From Leptothermofonsia sp049200465 (GTDB taxonomy: Bacteria > Cyanobacteriota > Cyanobacteriia > Leptolyngbyales > Leptolyngbyaceae): a stretch of 64,000 bases of DNA. The notes under the pieces are model-generated. The model was not told where the DNA came from, ran no database searches, and saw only the letters and a program-made list of their open reading frames with translations. Positions 44,867-54,060 of this stretch are shown here, in pieces. A program made the translations under genes and the position numbers. Every line of letters starts with the position of its first letter. The stretch's first letter is position 1. The stretch lies in NCBI RefSeq assembly GCF_049200465.1, contig NZ_CP120836.1, forward strand, positions 62,001 through 126,000. Reading direction: 5' to 3'.

Positions 44867-44940
44867 GTAGCGGTAGTGATTGTGGTTAGGACGGGGTGAA
44901 GCCCCTGCACCCCGTTCTAAGCCTGGTGGCTATAGCTATA
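44867..44940. repeat. repeat A, internally deleted copy 5
   Basis: Starts GTAGCGGTAGTGATTGTGGT and ends GCCTGGTGGCTATAGCTATA. The core is reduced to GGACGGGGTGAAGCCCCTGC, so one hairpin has been lost. Confidence 0.75.
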
Positions 44941-44999
44941 AAACTGATAAACCACTAGCACTTTTGCGTAGAGCCATAGTCTGATTTGCGGGATTTGGT

Positions 45000-45668
45000 A
45001 TGAGACATGCAGCAGATGAAAGGTATCAGCTGATAGATGGCAGGGAGAAGGCCGTGAGGAGTGTGGGGAAGCGTCTTAAACATCCAGCCCAGATCATGAG
45101 TTCCCTGGGAATGGGCATTTCCCTGTTGCTAATAGCAGGGCAGGTACAGGCTTTACCGGGGCAATCTCCCGATGAAGCCGAAGCCTGGATTCAGTCCCAT
45201 CCCACCCTGCGGCCAGCCAGTGGCGAAAAATTGCTCATCCGCAAGAGTGCAACACCAGCCCAGCGGTTTCAGTTCCGGTCATCCCTGCTTCAGGTGGGCA
45301 GAAGTTCGCCTGGTCCAACTGGGGGCATCATTCGGACTGAAGAAATTTCTATCTACGATATGATCAACGGTGTCACGGTGGCTCGCCTGCAAGAAGCGCT
45401 CAGAGCAATTTATGGAGCCGTTATTTATCAGGACTATATCAACGCCAGGGTTGTTTACCAATACCCGGACCGGGCGAATGTGAATCAGGCTGTGAATCAA
45501 AAAACTCCTCTACTGGCTGAAATTCAGGGAGAAGTGCGCGAGGGCGATCGCTATGCCTACTGGCTCGAAATTGCCACGAACGACAACGGTTTTGCCTACA
45601 CAGGCAGAGCCACTGTTTTTCTGAAAAGCGACCTTCCCAAGTTAGAAACTGAGCTACGAGGGCGCTAG
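45000..45668 (+). CDS. exported hypothetical protein
   Basis: 222 residues from the ATG at 45000; the ATG at 45096 would place the start just before the signal sequence MSSLGMGISLLLIAGQVQAL. After cleavage at about QALPG, a mixed alpha/beta domain follows, with YDMINGVTVARLQEALRAIY and a C-terminal YWLEIATNDNGFAYTGRATV. I do not recognise a named family. It is probably periplasmic and is convergent with egtD. Confidence 0.7.
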   Translation: MRHAADERYQLIDGREKAVRSVGKRLKHPAQIMSSLGMGISLLLIAGQVQALPGQSPDEAEAWIQSHPTLRPASGEKLLIRKSATPAQRFQFRSSLLQVGRSSPGPTGGIIRTEEISIYDMINGVTVARLQEALRAIYGAVIYQDYINARVVYQYPDRANVNQAVNQKTPLLAEIQGEVREGDRYAYWLEIATNDNGFAYTGRATVFLKSDLPKLETELRGR

Positions 45669-45745
45669 TGCTACGTGGAGGGGTGGAGGGGTGGAGGGGT
45701 GGATGAGCAGCGAATGCATTAAAAATGCTGCCGTACGGATCTCTT

Positions 45746-46760
45746 CTATGGGCACTCAGCCCCGATGCATTGTCGCTGACAGAGTACCAGGCCGAACCAG
45801 GCATTGAGATCTGTCCAAGTTTGCAATGGCTTCAGGGCTTTAGCCTCCAGGGTTGCCATCAGGGTTGGGAGATGAAACTTGCGGGAAATTTCAGTGTGGA
45901 TCGTTTCACCTTCTTCCAGTGCCACCTGAAAATTGAGGACTTCTAGCCTGGCCGTTTGCAGGGTCAGACTGCGGAGGTGCATTTCTATCTGGTTCTTGAT
46001 CGGGTTATAGAATGCCCAGTGTTCAAACTGGTCGGTGTCAAAATTGCCCTGAAACCGCCAGTTGAGATGGTTGAGAATATTGAGATTGAAGGCGGCGGTG
46101 ATGCCCTGGGCATCGTTGTAGGCTGCTTCAATGATTGAAATATCCTTTTGCAGGTCTACACCCAGAAGAAAAAACTCTCCCGGTTCAAGGGCTTGCTGGA
46201 TGAGGGTGAGGAAGCGATCGCACTCTTCCTGATTCAAATTTCCAATCGTGCTGCCCAGGAAGATCAGCATCCGGTTTTCCAGTTCTCTGGGGGGAAGTTG
46301 GGCCAGGGCCTGCTCATAGGTTCCTGCCAGACCACACAGTTTAAGCCGGGGATAGGAATTCAGCAGATCGAGGGCTGTCGTTTTCAAAATTCCGGCGCTG
46401 ACATCGATTGGACAGTATTGCAGTTCGTTGTGTAGCGTGTCGTAGGCTTCCAGCAAAATCCGTGTTTTGCGAGAGCTACCGCTGCCCAGTTCTACTAGTT
46501 CGCAAGATCCGGTTAACCGGGCGATGTCTAAAGCACAGTTTTCCAAAATGGACTGTTCAATGCGGGTGGGATAGTACTCTGGCAGGTCGGTGATTTGCTC
46601 AAAGAGTTGGGAACCGCGATCGTCATAAAAATAACGACAGGGAAGGTATTTGGGAGTTTGCTGCAACCCCCTGGATGATATCCAACCCTTCATCAGCCTC
46701 TGCCTCAGCGGAATTGAGCGTGATCCAGCGAAGGCGAGGGGTTTCCTGGTGTCCAATCAT
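45746..46760 (-). pseudogene. egtD: L-histidine N-alpha-methyltransferase (EgtD), frameshifted near the N-terminus
   Basis: Most of the gene reads normally: LPCRYFYDDRGSQLFEQITD, LVELGSGSSRKTRILLEAY (SAM site), FLGSTIGNLNQEE, and a C-terminal FHLPTLMATLEAKAL. The true start appears to be the ATG at 46760 (MIGHQETPRLRWITLNSAEA), with AAGGAG about 11 bases before it. That frame leads to DEGLDIIQG and then must shift to LQQTPKYLP at a run of five C at 46667-46671 (one base too many). The TTG at 46756 is a false start in the wrong frame. EgtD trimethylates histidine to hercynine for ergothioneine. No egtB lies nearby. Confidence 0.82.
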
Positions 46761-46810
46761 TACGGCCTGTTCTCCTTGTTGTAGTGGGTGAAAGCATTGC
46801 TGAATCTGGA

Positions 46811-46924
46811 TATAGCGGTAGTCATTATGGTTAGGACGGGGTGCAGGGGTAGTACCCCTAGCTGGGGGCGAAGCCCCTACTCCCTCTCTAATTCCAATGT
46901 CCTAACGCACCCGCGTAGAGCTAT
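46811..46924. repeat. repeat A, full copy 6
   Basis: It runs from TATAGCGGTAGTCATTATGG to ACGCACCCGCGTAGAGCTATA-like end sequence. It is nearly identical to the copy at 59156-59271, and repeat B follows immediately in both places. Confidence 0.88.
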
Positions 46925-46985
46925 ATGAAATAGAGGCTGTATGCTCGAAACTTCGGTTCGATTCATACAGCTTTTCAGCAACGCC
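46925..46985. repeat. repeat B, partial copy 3
   Basis: TGAAATAGAGGCTGTATGCT through TTTTCAGCAACGCC. The left arm GGCxTTGCTGAA is missing. It directly abuts repeat A copy 6. Confidence 0.75.
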
Positions 46986-47009
46986 GTGCAAATGCGGAAT
47001 AGTTTTAGG

Positions 47010-49823
47010 CTAACGTTCAGTGATCGCGATCGTCAGCAAAAACTCGATTCTGAGCGAGTACGGTTTCACTTCAGGGCGATAGATTCGGCAATTTCTTCTA
47101 AAATCACCTTTGATTGTGTTTTTTTGCTGATCGGGAGCGCGGTTTTGGGCAGTATATTCGCCATACTGCTGGATCAATTTAGCCACCAACCCTGTCCAGC
47201 CTGTCTGGTGGCTGGCTCCAATTCCTGCTCCCACATCCCCATGGAAGTATTCGTAGAACAGGATGTAGTCGCGCCAGTGAGGGTCGATCTGAAATTTGTT
47301 GCTTGCCCCGTAAACTGGACGCTGGCCCGCCACGTTGGTGAGAAAGATACGCGTCAACCGTTGGGAAAGTTCGCAGGCCACTTCCCATAGAGTCAGCATC
47401 TGCCCCGAACCCTTAGGGCACTCCACCTTGAAATCATCCCCCAGGTAGTAGTGGAACTTTTGCAGCGACTCAATCAGCAGGAAATTCACGGGAAACCAGA
47501 CTGGCCCCCTCCAGTTGGAGTTACCACCGAACAATCCACTGGTCGATTCGGCGGGAGTGTAGTCCACTCGAAACTCGTTGCCATTGGCATAGAAGATGTA
47601 GGGATGCCCGGCGTGATAGCGGGAAACGGAGCGAATGCCATAGGGTCCAAAAAATTCGGACTCATCCAGCATTTTTTGCAGAATGCGACGGAGTTTATTC
47701 GTATCGGCGATCGCCAGTAGCCTGCGAGCTCCCACACCCTGAGTTCGCATACAGGCCACATTTCGACGCAGATCAGGACGGTTTTCAATGAACCATTCCA
47801 ACCGCTCCCTGAAAGCCGGTAGCTGGTCCAGAATTTCGGGCTCGATCGTTTCAACTGCAAACAGGGGAATCAACCCCACCATAGACCGTATCTTCATCGT
47901 GACCTGACGCCCTTCAGGCAGGTGCAGCACATCATAATAAAAGCCATCTTCCTCATCCCAGAGGCTGGCTTCTCCTTCGCCAATATGGTTCATAGCGTCG
48001 GCAATGTAGATGAAATGTTCAAAGAACTTGGTTGCAATGTCTTCGTAAACGGGGTTGGTTTTTGCCAGCTCCAGGGCGATCGCCAACATATTCAGGCAAT
48101 ACATCCCCATCCAGCTCGTCCCATCTGATTGGTCAATATGGCCTCCTGTCGGCAGCGCTGCGCTGCGGTCAAATACGCCAATATTATCCAGCCCCAAAAA
48201 GCCTCCCTGAAAGACGTTTTTGCCTTCCACATCCTTGCGATTGACCCACCAGGTAAAGTTGAGCAGGAGTTTCTGAAAAACCCGCTCCAGAAACAGGCGA
48301 TCGCTTTGTCCCCAAATCTTTTGCTCAATCTTGTAAACCCGCCAGGTAGCCCAGGCATGAACTGGCGGATTCACATCACTAAATGCCCACTCGTAGGCTG
48401 GAATTTGCCCATTGGGATGCATGTACCATTCCCGCGTCAGCAAATCTAACTGGTGCTTGGCAAACTCCGGGTCAATCATGGCCAGGGGAATGCAGTGGAA
48501 TGCCAGATCCCAGGCGGCGAACCAGGGATACTCCCACTTGTCGCACATGGAAATGATGTCTTCGCTGTCCAGGTGAATCCAGTCGTGGTTTCTCCCCTTT
48601 TTGCGTTCTGGGGGTTGGGGAACGACATCCGGGTCGCCCTTCAGCCAGGTGTCCACTGTGTAGTGGTAGTACTGCTTACTCCACAGCATGCCAGCAAAGG
48701 CCTGGCGCTGAATCCGGCGGCGATCGTCATCCAGTGGAAAGGGAGTCAAGCGTTGATAGAAGGCATCCGCTTCCTGCTGGCGGGTGGCAAAGATGGCGTC
48801 AAAGTCCGCAAATGGGCTGCTCGCGGCTCCATCCCGATAGAGCGGAATGTTGTTGAAGCGCAGCCGAATCGTTTTGGTTTCCCCGGCCCCCAGGTTCAAA
48901 ACATAATGGGCAGCGGCTTTTGTGCCCATCTGGTCTGGATTGATGGCTTCTGCTTCCGCTTCGACCACATAACGGTTGATGCCATCTTTTACATAGGGTG
49001 AGGCATTGGGAACTCCAAATACCCGTTCAGAATTGGTTTCGTTTTCGGTAAACAGAAGGGGCATGTGGTTGTAGGCTCCCATCCCTTCGCAATAAAGCCA
49101 GCGCTTTCCAAGCTTGTGGTGAACAGCTTCGACGATGTGAAGATTTCCTTCGGAATGAATTGCTTTCAAAACAGGTCTGCTTGCCTTGCGGTTCCATGAC
49201 CAGGTGTTGCGAAACCAGAGGGTGGGCAGTAAATGAAGGGGTTTAGCTTCCGGTCCCCGGTTCGCCACGGTAATTTTGATCAGAATATCTTCGGGAGATT
49301 GTTTGGCGTATTCCACAAAAACATCGAAGTAGCGGTCGGCATCAAATACCCCGGTATCCATCAGTTCAAATTCCAGGTCTTGCTTCCCACGACGCTGGTT
49401 TTCCTCAATCAGTTGGGTGTAGGGAAAGGCCGCTTGAGGATATTTGTAAAGGCACTTCATGTAGGAGTGGGTGGGGGTGCTGTCAAGGTAGAAGTAGTAT
49501 TCCTTAACGTCCTCTCCGTGGTTGCCCTGGAGTCCGGTCAATCCAAACAGCCGCTCTTTCAGAAGGGGGTCTTGCCCATTCCAGAGGGCGATCGCAAAAC
49601 AAAGCTGCTGGTGTTCATCTGAAATTCCGGCAATCCCGTCCTCTCCCCAGCGGTAGGCACGGGAGCGAGCCTGATCATGGCTGAAATAGTCCCAGGCGGA
49701 ACCATGGGGGCTGTAGTCTTCCCGCACCGTTCCCCACTGACGTTCGCTCAGGTAAGGCCCCCACCTGTGCCAGGGAATGTTTTGAGTGCGATCGTCCTCT
49801 AATCGTCGTTCTTCTGAAGGCAT
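47010..49823 (-). CDS. MGH1-like / GH63-type glucosidase
   Basis: A 937-residue protein. After MPSEERRLEDDRTQNIPWHR come a beta-rich N-terminal half (SRAYRWGEDGIAGISDEHQQ) and an (alpha/alpha)6 catalytic domain. Landmarks are PWFAAWDLAFHCIPLAMID, GQIPAYEWAFSDVNPPVHAW, LDNIGVFDRS and RGPVWFPVNFLLIESL. These match the mannosyl-oligosaccharide-glucosidase-like (GH63) family, whose bacterial members act on glucosides such as glucosylglycerate or alpha-glucans. It is transcribed divergently from glgC, so a carbohydrate-storage or compatible-solute role is reasonable. The last 30 residues are not obviously conserved. Confidence 0.88.
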   Translation of the reverse strand: MPSEERRLEDDRTQNIPWHRWGPYLSERQWGTVREDYSPHGSAWDYFSHDQARSRAYRWGEDGIAGISDEHQQLCFAIALWNGQDPLLKERLFGLTGLQGNHGEDVKEYYFYLDSTPTHSYMKCLYKYPQAAFPYTQLIEENQRRGKQDLEFELMDTGVFDADRYFDVFVEYAKQSPEDILIKITVANRGPEAKPLHLLPTLWFRNTWSWNRKASRPVLKAIHSEGNLHIVEAVHHKLGKRWLYCEGMGAYNHMPLLFTENETNSERVFGVPNASPYVKDGINRYVVEAEAEAINPDQMGTKAAAHYVLNLGAGETKTIRLRFNNIPLYRDGAASSPFADFDAIFATRQQEADAFYQRLTPFPLDDDRRRIQRQAFAGMLWSKQYYHYTVDTWLKGDPDVVPQPPERKKGRNHDWIHLDSEDIISMCDKWEYPWFAAWDLAFHCIPLAMIDPEFAKHQLDLLTREWYMHPNGQIPAYEWAFSDVNPPVHAWATWRVYKIEQKIWGQSDRLFLERVFQKLLLNFTWWVNRKDVEGKNVFQGGFLGLDNIGVFDRSAALPTGGHIDQSDGTSWMGMYCLNMLAIALELAKTNPVYEDIATKFFEHFIYIADAMNHIGEGEASLWDEEDGFYYDVLHLPEGRQVTMKIRSMVGLIPLFAVETIEPEILDQLPAFRERLEWFIENRPDLRRNVACMRTQGVGARRLLAIADTNKLRRILQKMLDESEFFGPYGIRSVSRYHAGHPYIFYANGNEFRVDYTPAESTSGLFGGNSNWRGPVWFPVNFLLIESLQKFHYYLGDDFKVECPKGSGQMLTLWEVACELSQRLTRIFLTNVAGQRPVYGASNKFQIDPHWRDYILFYEYFHGDVGAGIGASHQTGWTGLVAKLIQQYGEYTAQNRAPDQQKNTIKGDFRRNCRIYRPEVKPYSLRIEFLLTIAITER

Positions 49824-50009
49824 GGCTAGCTCCCAACTATCCTGCTACGTTTATTAAGCCTCTGGTAGTTGAGTTTTGTCTGAGAACTGCCTTTAGACAG
49901 AATAAATTTGTCAAAAAATACTTGATTCTTGTTGTCTAGAGACCTTGCAAACAGTGCCGTCGCGTCCCACACTAGAAGTGGGATCGCAGATTGGCAGATG
50001 GGGGTTCTC

Positions 50010-51308
50010 GTGAAAAGAGTATTGGCAATCATTCTGGGTGGCGGCGCAGGAACTCGCCTTTACCCATTGACCAAACAACGTGCCAAGCCTGCCGTACCGA
50101 TCGCAGGTAAGTACCGACTGATTGACATTCCGGTTAGTAATTGCATCAACTCAGAGATCTACAAGATCTACGTTCTGACTCAGTTCAACTCCGCTTCTTT
50201 GAACCGTCATCTTGCCCGTGCCTATAACTTCAGCGGGTTTAACGATGGTTTTGTAGAAGTGCTGGCGGCTCAACAAACGCCAGAAAATCCGAACTGGTTT
50301 CAGGGGACGGCAGATGCAGTACGGCAGTACCTCTGGCTGTTCCAAGAATGGGATGTTTCCGAATATTTAATCCTATCCGGAGACCACCTCTATCGGATGG
50401 ATTACGCCGATTTTGTCCGCCGCCATCGGGAAACCGAAGCAGACATTACCATCTCGGTTGTACCCATGGACTACCGCCGCGCTTCCGATTTTGGATTAAT
50501 GAAGATTGATGAGTCGGGGCGAGTGATCAATTTCAGCGAGAAGCCCAAGGGAGATGCCCTCAAGGCAATGGAAGTAGATACTTCCGTTCTGGGTTTGTCC
50601 CCAAGTGAGGCGAAGCAGTTTCCTTTCATCGCCTCGATGGGAATTTACGTCTTTAAGAAAGAGGTGATGGGCAAACTACTGCGGCAGGCACCGGAACAAA
50701 CGGATTTTGGCAAAGAAATCATTCCTTCCTCCGCGGCTGATTACAATATCCAGGCTTACCTGTTTAAGGGTTACTGGGAAGACATTGGAACGATCGCGGC
50801 CTTCTATGACGCTAACCTGGCCCTTACCCAGCAACCCCGCCCACCCTTTAGCTTCTATGACGAAAAAGCACCCATCTATACCCGCACCCGCTTCCTGCCG
50901 CCTAGCAAGCTGTTGGATTGCCACATCCGGGAATCCATTATCAGCGAAGGCTGCATTCTAAAGAACTGCTCCGTTACCCATTCAGTGTTGGGGGTGCGAT
51001 CGCGGGTTGAAGGGGGCAGCACCATCGAAGACACCCTGATCATGGGAGCTGACTACTACCAACCCTTTGCTGAGCGTCAGAGTAGAGAGCATTTTGACGA
51101 TGCCCACATTCCAGCTGTCGGCATCGGTGCTGATACCATCATTCGTCGGGCCATCATTGACAAAAACGCCCGCATCGGCTGCAACGTCCGCATCATCAAC
51201 AAAGACCGGATTGAAGAAGCTGAACGAGAAAACCTCGGCTTCTACATCCGTAGTGGCATTGTAGTCGTGCTGAAGAATGCCGTAATTCCTGATGGCACGG
51301 TGATTTAG
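50010..51308 (+). CDS. glgC: glucose-1-phosphate adenylyltransferase
   Basis: 432 residues from the GTG at 50010 (VKRVLAIILGGGAGTRLYPL); ATG 49998 and 49929 give longer, less conserved starts. The nucleotidyltransferase domain has KPAVPIAGKYRLIDIPVSNC and YLILSGDHLYRMDYADF, with the catalytic Asp in SGDHLY. It is followed by the C-terminal left-handed beta-helix that binds the activator 3-phosphoglycerate. The enzyme makes ADP-glucose for glycogen and controls flux into storage carbohydrate. It is divergent from the GH63-like gene. Confidence 0.96.
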   Translation: MKRVLAIILGGGAGTRLYPLTKQRAKPAVPIAGKYRLIDIPVSNCINSEIYKIYVLTQFNSASLNRHLARAYNFSGFNDGFVEVLAAQQTPENPNWFQGTADAVRQYLWLFQEWDVSEYLILSGDHLYRMDYADFVRRHRETEADITISVVPMDYRRASDFGLMKIDESGRVINFSEKPKGDALKAMEVDTSVLGLSPSEAKQFPFIASMGIYVFKKEVMGKLLRQAPEQTDFGKEIIPSSAADYNIQAYLFKGYWEDIGTIAAFYDANLALTQQPRPPFSFYDEKAPIYTRTRFLPPSKLLDCHIRESIISEGCILKNCSVTHSVLGVRSRVEGGSTIEDTLIMGADYYQPFAERQSREHFDDAHIPAVGIGADTIIRRAIIDKNARIGCNVRIINKDRIEEAERENLGFYIRSGIVVVLKNAVIPDGTVI

Positions 51309-51365
51309 GAGTTGTTAGTTGTTAGTTGATTAGAGACGAATAAATTAATGTGATGGAGTAATGAA

Positions 51366-51932
51366 GTGATGGAGTACTATCACCCCATCACTCATTTTCT
51401 TATGCACCCCTCTCCCCCTCCACTCCATCACCTCTTCACCCTCCCTCCTCCCACTTCCCACCTGATTCTCCTGATCGGGCTTCCGGGGAGTGGCAAATCT
51501 TCAGTCGCCGCCAGGCTTTTGCAGGAGTGTCCTGAGCGGCGGTTGATTTCTACCGACCGAATCCGCGCAGAGCTTTTTGGCGATGAAGCCGTTCAGGGTC
51601 CCTGGCTAAAAGTCTGGAACGAGGTAGAAAAGCAATTCCGGCAGACGGTTCAGCAGATCGGCGCTGGAATGGTTCAGGAAGCTATTTACGATGCCACTAA
51701 CGTCGTCCGAAAACAACGCCGGGACGCGATCGCCTTGGCCCGCATTTCTGGCTTTACCTGCATCACCGGACTGTGGCTCAATCCACCCTTGTGGGTGTGC
51801 TTAGAAAGAAATGAGAAACGCGATCGCCAGGTGCCAGTTTCCGTCATTCTGGACATGCACCGCTCTCTGATAAGTGCCCCTCCAACGCTGGAAGAGGGAA
51901 TAGACCGGTTGATTGAGGTGACAAGAGGTTAG
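51366..51932 (+). CDS. P-loop kinase-like AAA/zeta-type protein
   Basis: A 188-residue protein with Walker A LLIGLPGSGKSSVAA near residue 37 and LISTDRIRAELFGDEAVQGP (kinase-type DRIR motif). A later RKQRRDAIALA and LERNEKRDRQVPVSVILDMH may form the lid. It resembles polynucleotide-kinase or zeta-type small kinases; no antitoxin partner is seen. The first 30 residues (HPSPPPLHHLFTLPPPTS) come from pyrimidine-rich low-complexity DNA, so the true start is uncertain. Confidence 0.75.
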   Translation: MMEYYHPITHFLMHPSPPPLHHLFTLPPPTSHLILLIGLPGSGKSSVAARLLQECPERRLISTDRIRAELFGDEAVQGPWLKVWNEVEKQFRQTVQQIGAGMVQEAIYDATNVVRKQRRDAIALARISGFTCITGLWLNPPLWVCLERNEKRDRQVPVSVILDMHRSLISAPPTLEEGIDRLIEVTRG

Positions 51933-52107
51933 AAGTTGCTATGGCGATAGCCAAAAGCTAGAGTAAGTAGGGAGACGAGAGTCAGATTCAAAACTCAGAA
52001 CTCAAAACTTCCCTGACTCCAGCCCTAGTTTCTCTCATTTCTGCAATTGTTCGGCAATGCGACCAGTCGATGTGTCAAGAACCGAACTTACCTAATCGGG
52101 GGAGTTT

Positions 52108-52127
52108 GGTATCCTGATACCAGGATA
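52108..52127. promoter_or_regulatory. palindrome upstream of the Hsp20 gene, candidate operator
   Basis: GGTATC-CT-GATACC overlaps TATCCTG-ATAC-CAGGATA, about 80 bp before the Hsp20 start. No CIRCE element is present here. The dyad could bind a repressor; this is a guess from symmetry and position. Confidence 0.3.
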
Positions 52128-52205
52128 GGGAAGACGATGAGCCAAGGCTAGTTAAGTCTTACAAGTTCATTAAGTCTTAGACACTTACAGCAAGGAGGTT
52201 GAGCT

Positions 52206-52640
52206 ATGGCACTTGTTCGTTGGGAACCGCTTCGAGAAATTACCAGCCTGCAGCGGGAAATGAACCGTCTGTTTGATACGCTGAGCCCAATCAGCGCTAT
52301 CGATGGCGATCGTTTTATGCCCGTAGTGGAAATGGAAGAAACTCCAGAAGCTATTCACCTGAAAGCTGAGTTACCGGGTATTGATATTAAGGATCTGGAT
52401 GTTCAGGTTGCGGCTGACTCGGTTTCTATCAGTGGTGAGCGTAAATCTACAAGCAGAACGGAAGATAAAGGGATTTTCCGCTCTGAATTCCACTATGGCA
52501 AATTCCAGCGCGTCATCTCACTACCTGCGCGAATTAAGAACACAGACGTAAAAGCCGAGTACAAAGACGGTATCCTGCATTTGACCCTGCCCAAAGTTGA
52601 AGAAGAAAAGAACAAGGTGGTTAAAGTTAACCTGGGATAG
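52206..52640 (+). CDS. Hsp20/alpha-crystallin small heat-shock protein
   Basis: A 144-residue protein with an N-terminal arm (MALVRWEPLREITSLQREMN) and an alpha-crystallin domain: AIHLKAELPGIDIKDLDVQV, SVSISGERKS, then ADVKAEYKDGILHLTLPK. The AxG-type GILHLTL strand is intact and a short VKVNLG tail follows. A strong AAGGAGG lies seven bases before the ATG. It forms oligomers that hold unfolding proteins and protect thylakoid membranes. A DnaJ-type gene follows after a terminator. Confidence 0.96.
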   Translation: MALVRWEPLREITSLQREMNRLFDTLSPISAIDGDRFMPVVEMEETPEAIHLKAELPGIDIKDLDVQVAADSVSISGERKSTSRTEDKGIFRSEFHYGKFQRVISLPARIKNTDVKAEYKDGILHLTLPKVEEEKNKVVKVNLG

Positions 52641-52682
52641 AGGTTAGCGGAGCGACGACAACATCCGCTGTATAGCGTAATC

Positions 52683-52723
52683 CAGGGTAGGGTTCTGTTA
52701 AAAGAGGTACCCTACCCTGTTTC
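52683..52723 (+). terminator. rho-independent terminator after the Hsp20 gene
   Basis: An 11-bp stem CAGGGTAGGGT / ACCCTACCCTG with a 15-nt loop, followed by TTTCTTT. It separates Hsp20 from the DnaJ-like gene. Confidence 0.75.
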
Positions 52724-52785
52724 TTTAGCAGGAGACCCCTCATGTAAGGCATCATAGAGACAATAATCGACTTAGCTACAGAGAT

Positions 52786-53784
52786 ATGGCTTCAACTGAC
52801 TTCAAAGACTACTACGCCATTTTAGGGGTAAGTAAGACGGCCAGTGCCGATGAAATCAAAAAGGCATTTCGGAAGCTGGCGCGTAAGTATCATCCCGACA
52901 TGAACCCTGGCGATAAAGCGGCTGAAGCCCGATTTAAGGAAATTAACGAAGCCTACGAAGTACTGTCAGACCCCGATAAGCGGCAAAAATACGATCGCTT
53001 TGGGCAGTATTGGAAGCAGGCTGAAATGGCTGGAGCTTCAGCCGGTGGGCGATCGCCCTTCTCCAATATGGACTTTGATGGCTTCGAGTTTGGGCAGTAC
53101 GGCAGCTTTGAAGAATTTATCAACGAACTACTCGGTCGTATGGGGACAGGGAGTACAGGCTTTGGACGGACTGGTACTCAAACAGGCTACCGCACCTACC
53201 GGACAACCACCGACGGGTTCTCCACAGGGTTTGATACTGGCACTGGCTTAGATACAGAAGCAACGATTACTTTGAGCCTTTCAGAAGCCTTTCACGGTGT
53301 TCAAAAACGGCTGGTACTGGGGCGTGAAGAGTTTGAAGTCCGCATCCCTCCGGGAGCCAAACCCAAAAGCCGAATTCGCGTTAAGGGCAAAGGGCAGTAC
53401 AGCCCCTATTACACCAGTCAGCGGGGCGATCTGTACCTGACAGTTGAAATTACGCCCCATCCGTTCTTCCAATTCGATGGGGAAAATCTGACCTGCGAAG
53501 TGCCCATTTCTCCAGATGAAGCGGTTTTGGGGGCACAGGTGGAAGTTCCCACACCAGATGGCCCTGTAACCATGAACGTACCTCCTGGCATCCGTTCAGG
53601 GCAATCTCTGCGTCTCCGAGGAAAGGGTTGGCGCAATCCAAAGGGCGATCGTACCGACCAGATCGTTCGCATTGTCATTACCCCACCCAAAACCCTCACC
53701 CCCAGCGAGCGCGAACTTTACGAAAAACTTCGCTCTGTCCGTAGCTATGATCCTCGCAGCAGCTTGAAGGGTATGAGGCTTTGA
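52786..53784 (+). CDS. DnaJ/CbpA-type co-chaperone
   Basis: A 332-residue J-domain protein. The J-domain occupies residues 5-72, with the HPD motif in KYHPDMNPGDKAAEARFKEI. It is followed by a Gly/Thr/Phe-rich linker (FGRTGTQTGYRTYRTTTDGF) and two DnaJ C-terminal beta-sandwich domains (FEVRIPPGAKPKSRIRVKGK, MNVPPGIRSGQSLRLRGKG). There is no zinc-finger CxxCxGxG region, so it is CbpA-like. It stimulates DnaK ATPase and delivers clients. Confidence 0.95.
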   Translation: MASTDFKDYYAILGVSKTASADEIKKAFRKLARKYHPDMNPGDKAAEARFKEINEAYEVLSDPDKRQKYDRFGQYWKQAEMAGASAGGRSPFSNMDFDGFEFGQYGSFEEFINELLGRMGTGSTGFGRTGTQTGYRTYRTTTDGFSTGFDTGTGLDTEATITLSLSEAFHGVQKRLVLGREEFEVRIPPGAKPKSRIRVKGKGQYSPYYTSQRGDLYLTVEITPHPFFQFDGENLTCEVPISPDEAVLGAQVEVPTPDGPVTMNVPPGIRSGQSLRLRGKGWRNPKGDRTDQIVRIVITPPKTLTPSERELYEKLRSVRSYDPRSSLKGMRL

Positions 53785-53930
53785 AGCGAGCCACCCCACT
53801 CCCCAACCCTGCAAATTTTGAAGGATTTACATCTGTAAAATTGGTTCATGCAGCTGGTGATCCGTTAATGGCCATTTAGTAATGGCTATTTAGCAACACC
53901 TATCCATACCTCCAATTTCATTTGCATTTT

Positions 53931-53972
53931 TATAGCCGTCACCAAGCCTGTCCTAAGCCTGGTGATAGCTAC
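53931..53972. repeat. repeat A, ends only
   Basis: TATAGCCGTCACCAAGCCTG followed directly by TCCTAAGCCTGGTGATAGCT. The whole GC-rich core has been deleted, leaving the terminal inverted arms fused. Confidence 0.65.
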
Positions 53973-54060
53973 AACCTAGAGTTTGGAAGGTTGGTGAATC
54001 AAGCGATCTCAAACAGTAATACAATTCGTAATGTTTTCACGTCCGAAGGAAATCAAAACT

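Noticed and set aside
47400..49000. Plus-strand frames opposite the GH63-like gene
   Set aside because: Shadow frames; the minus-strand protein has clear family motifs throughout.
51366..51932. Zeta-toxin/antitoxin system
   Set aside because: No small antitoxin gene lies beside the kinase, and toxin-specific residues could not be confirmed.
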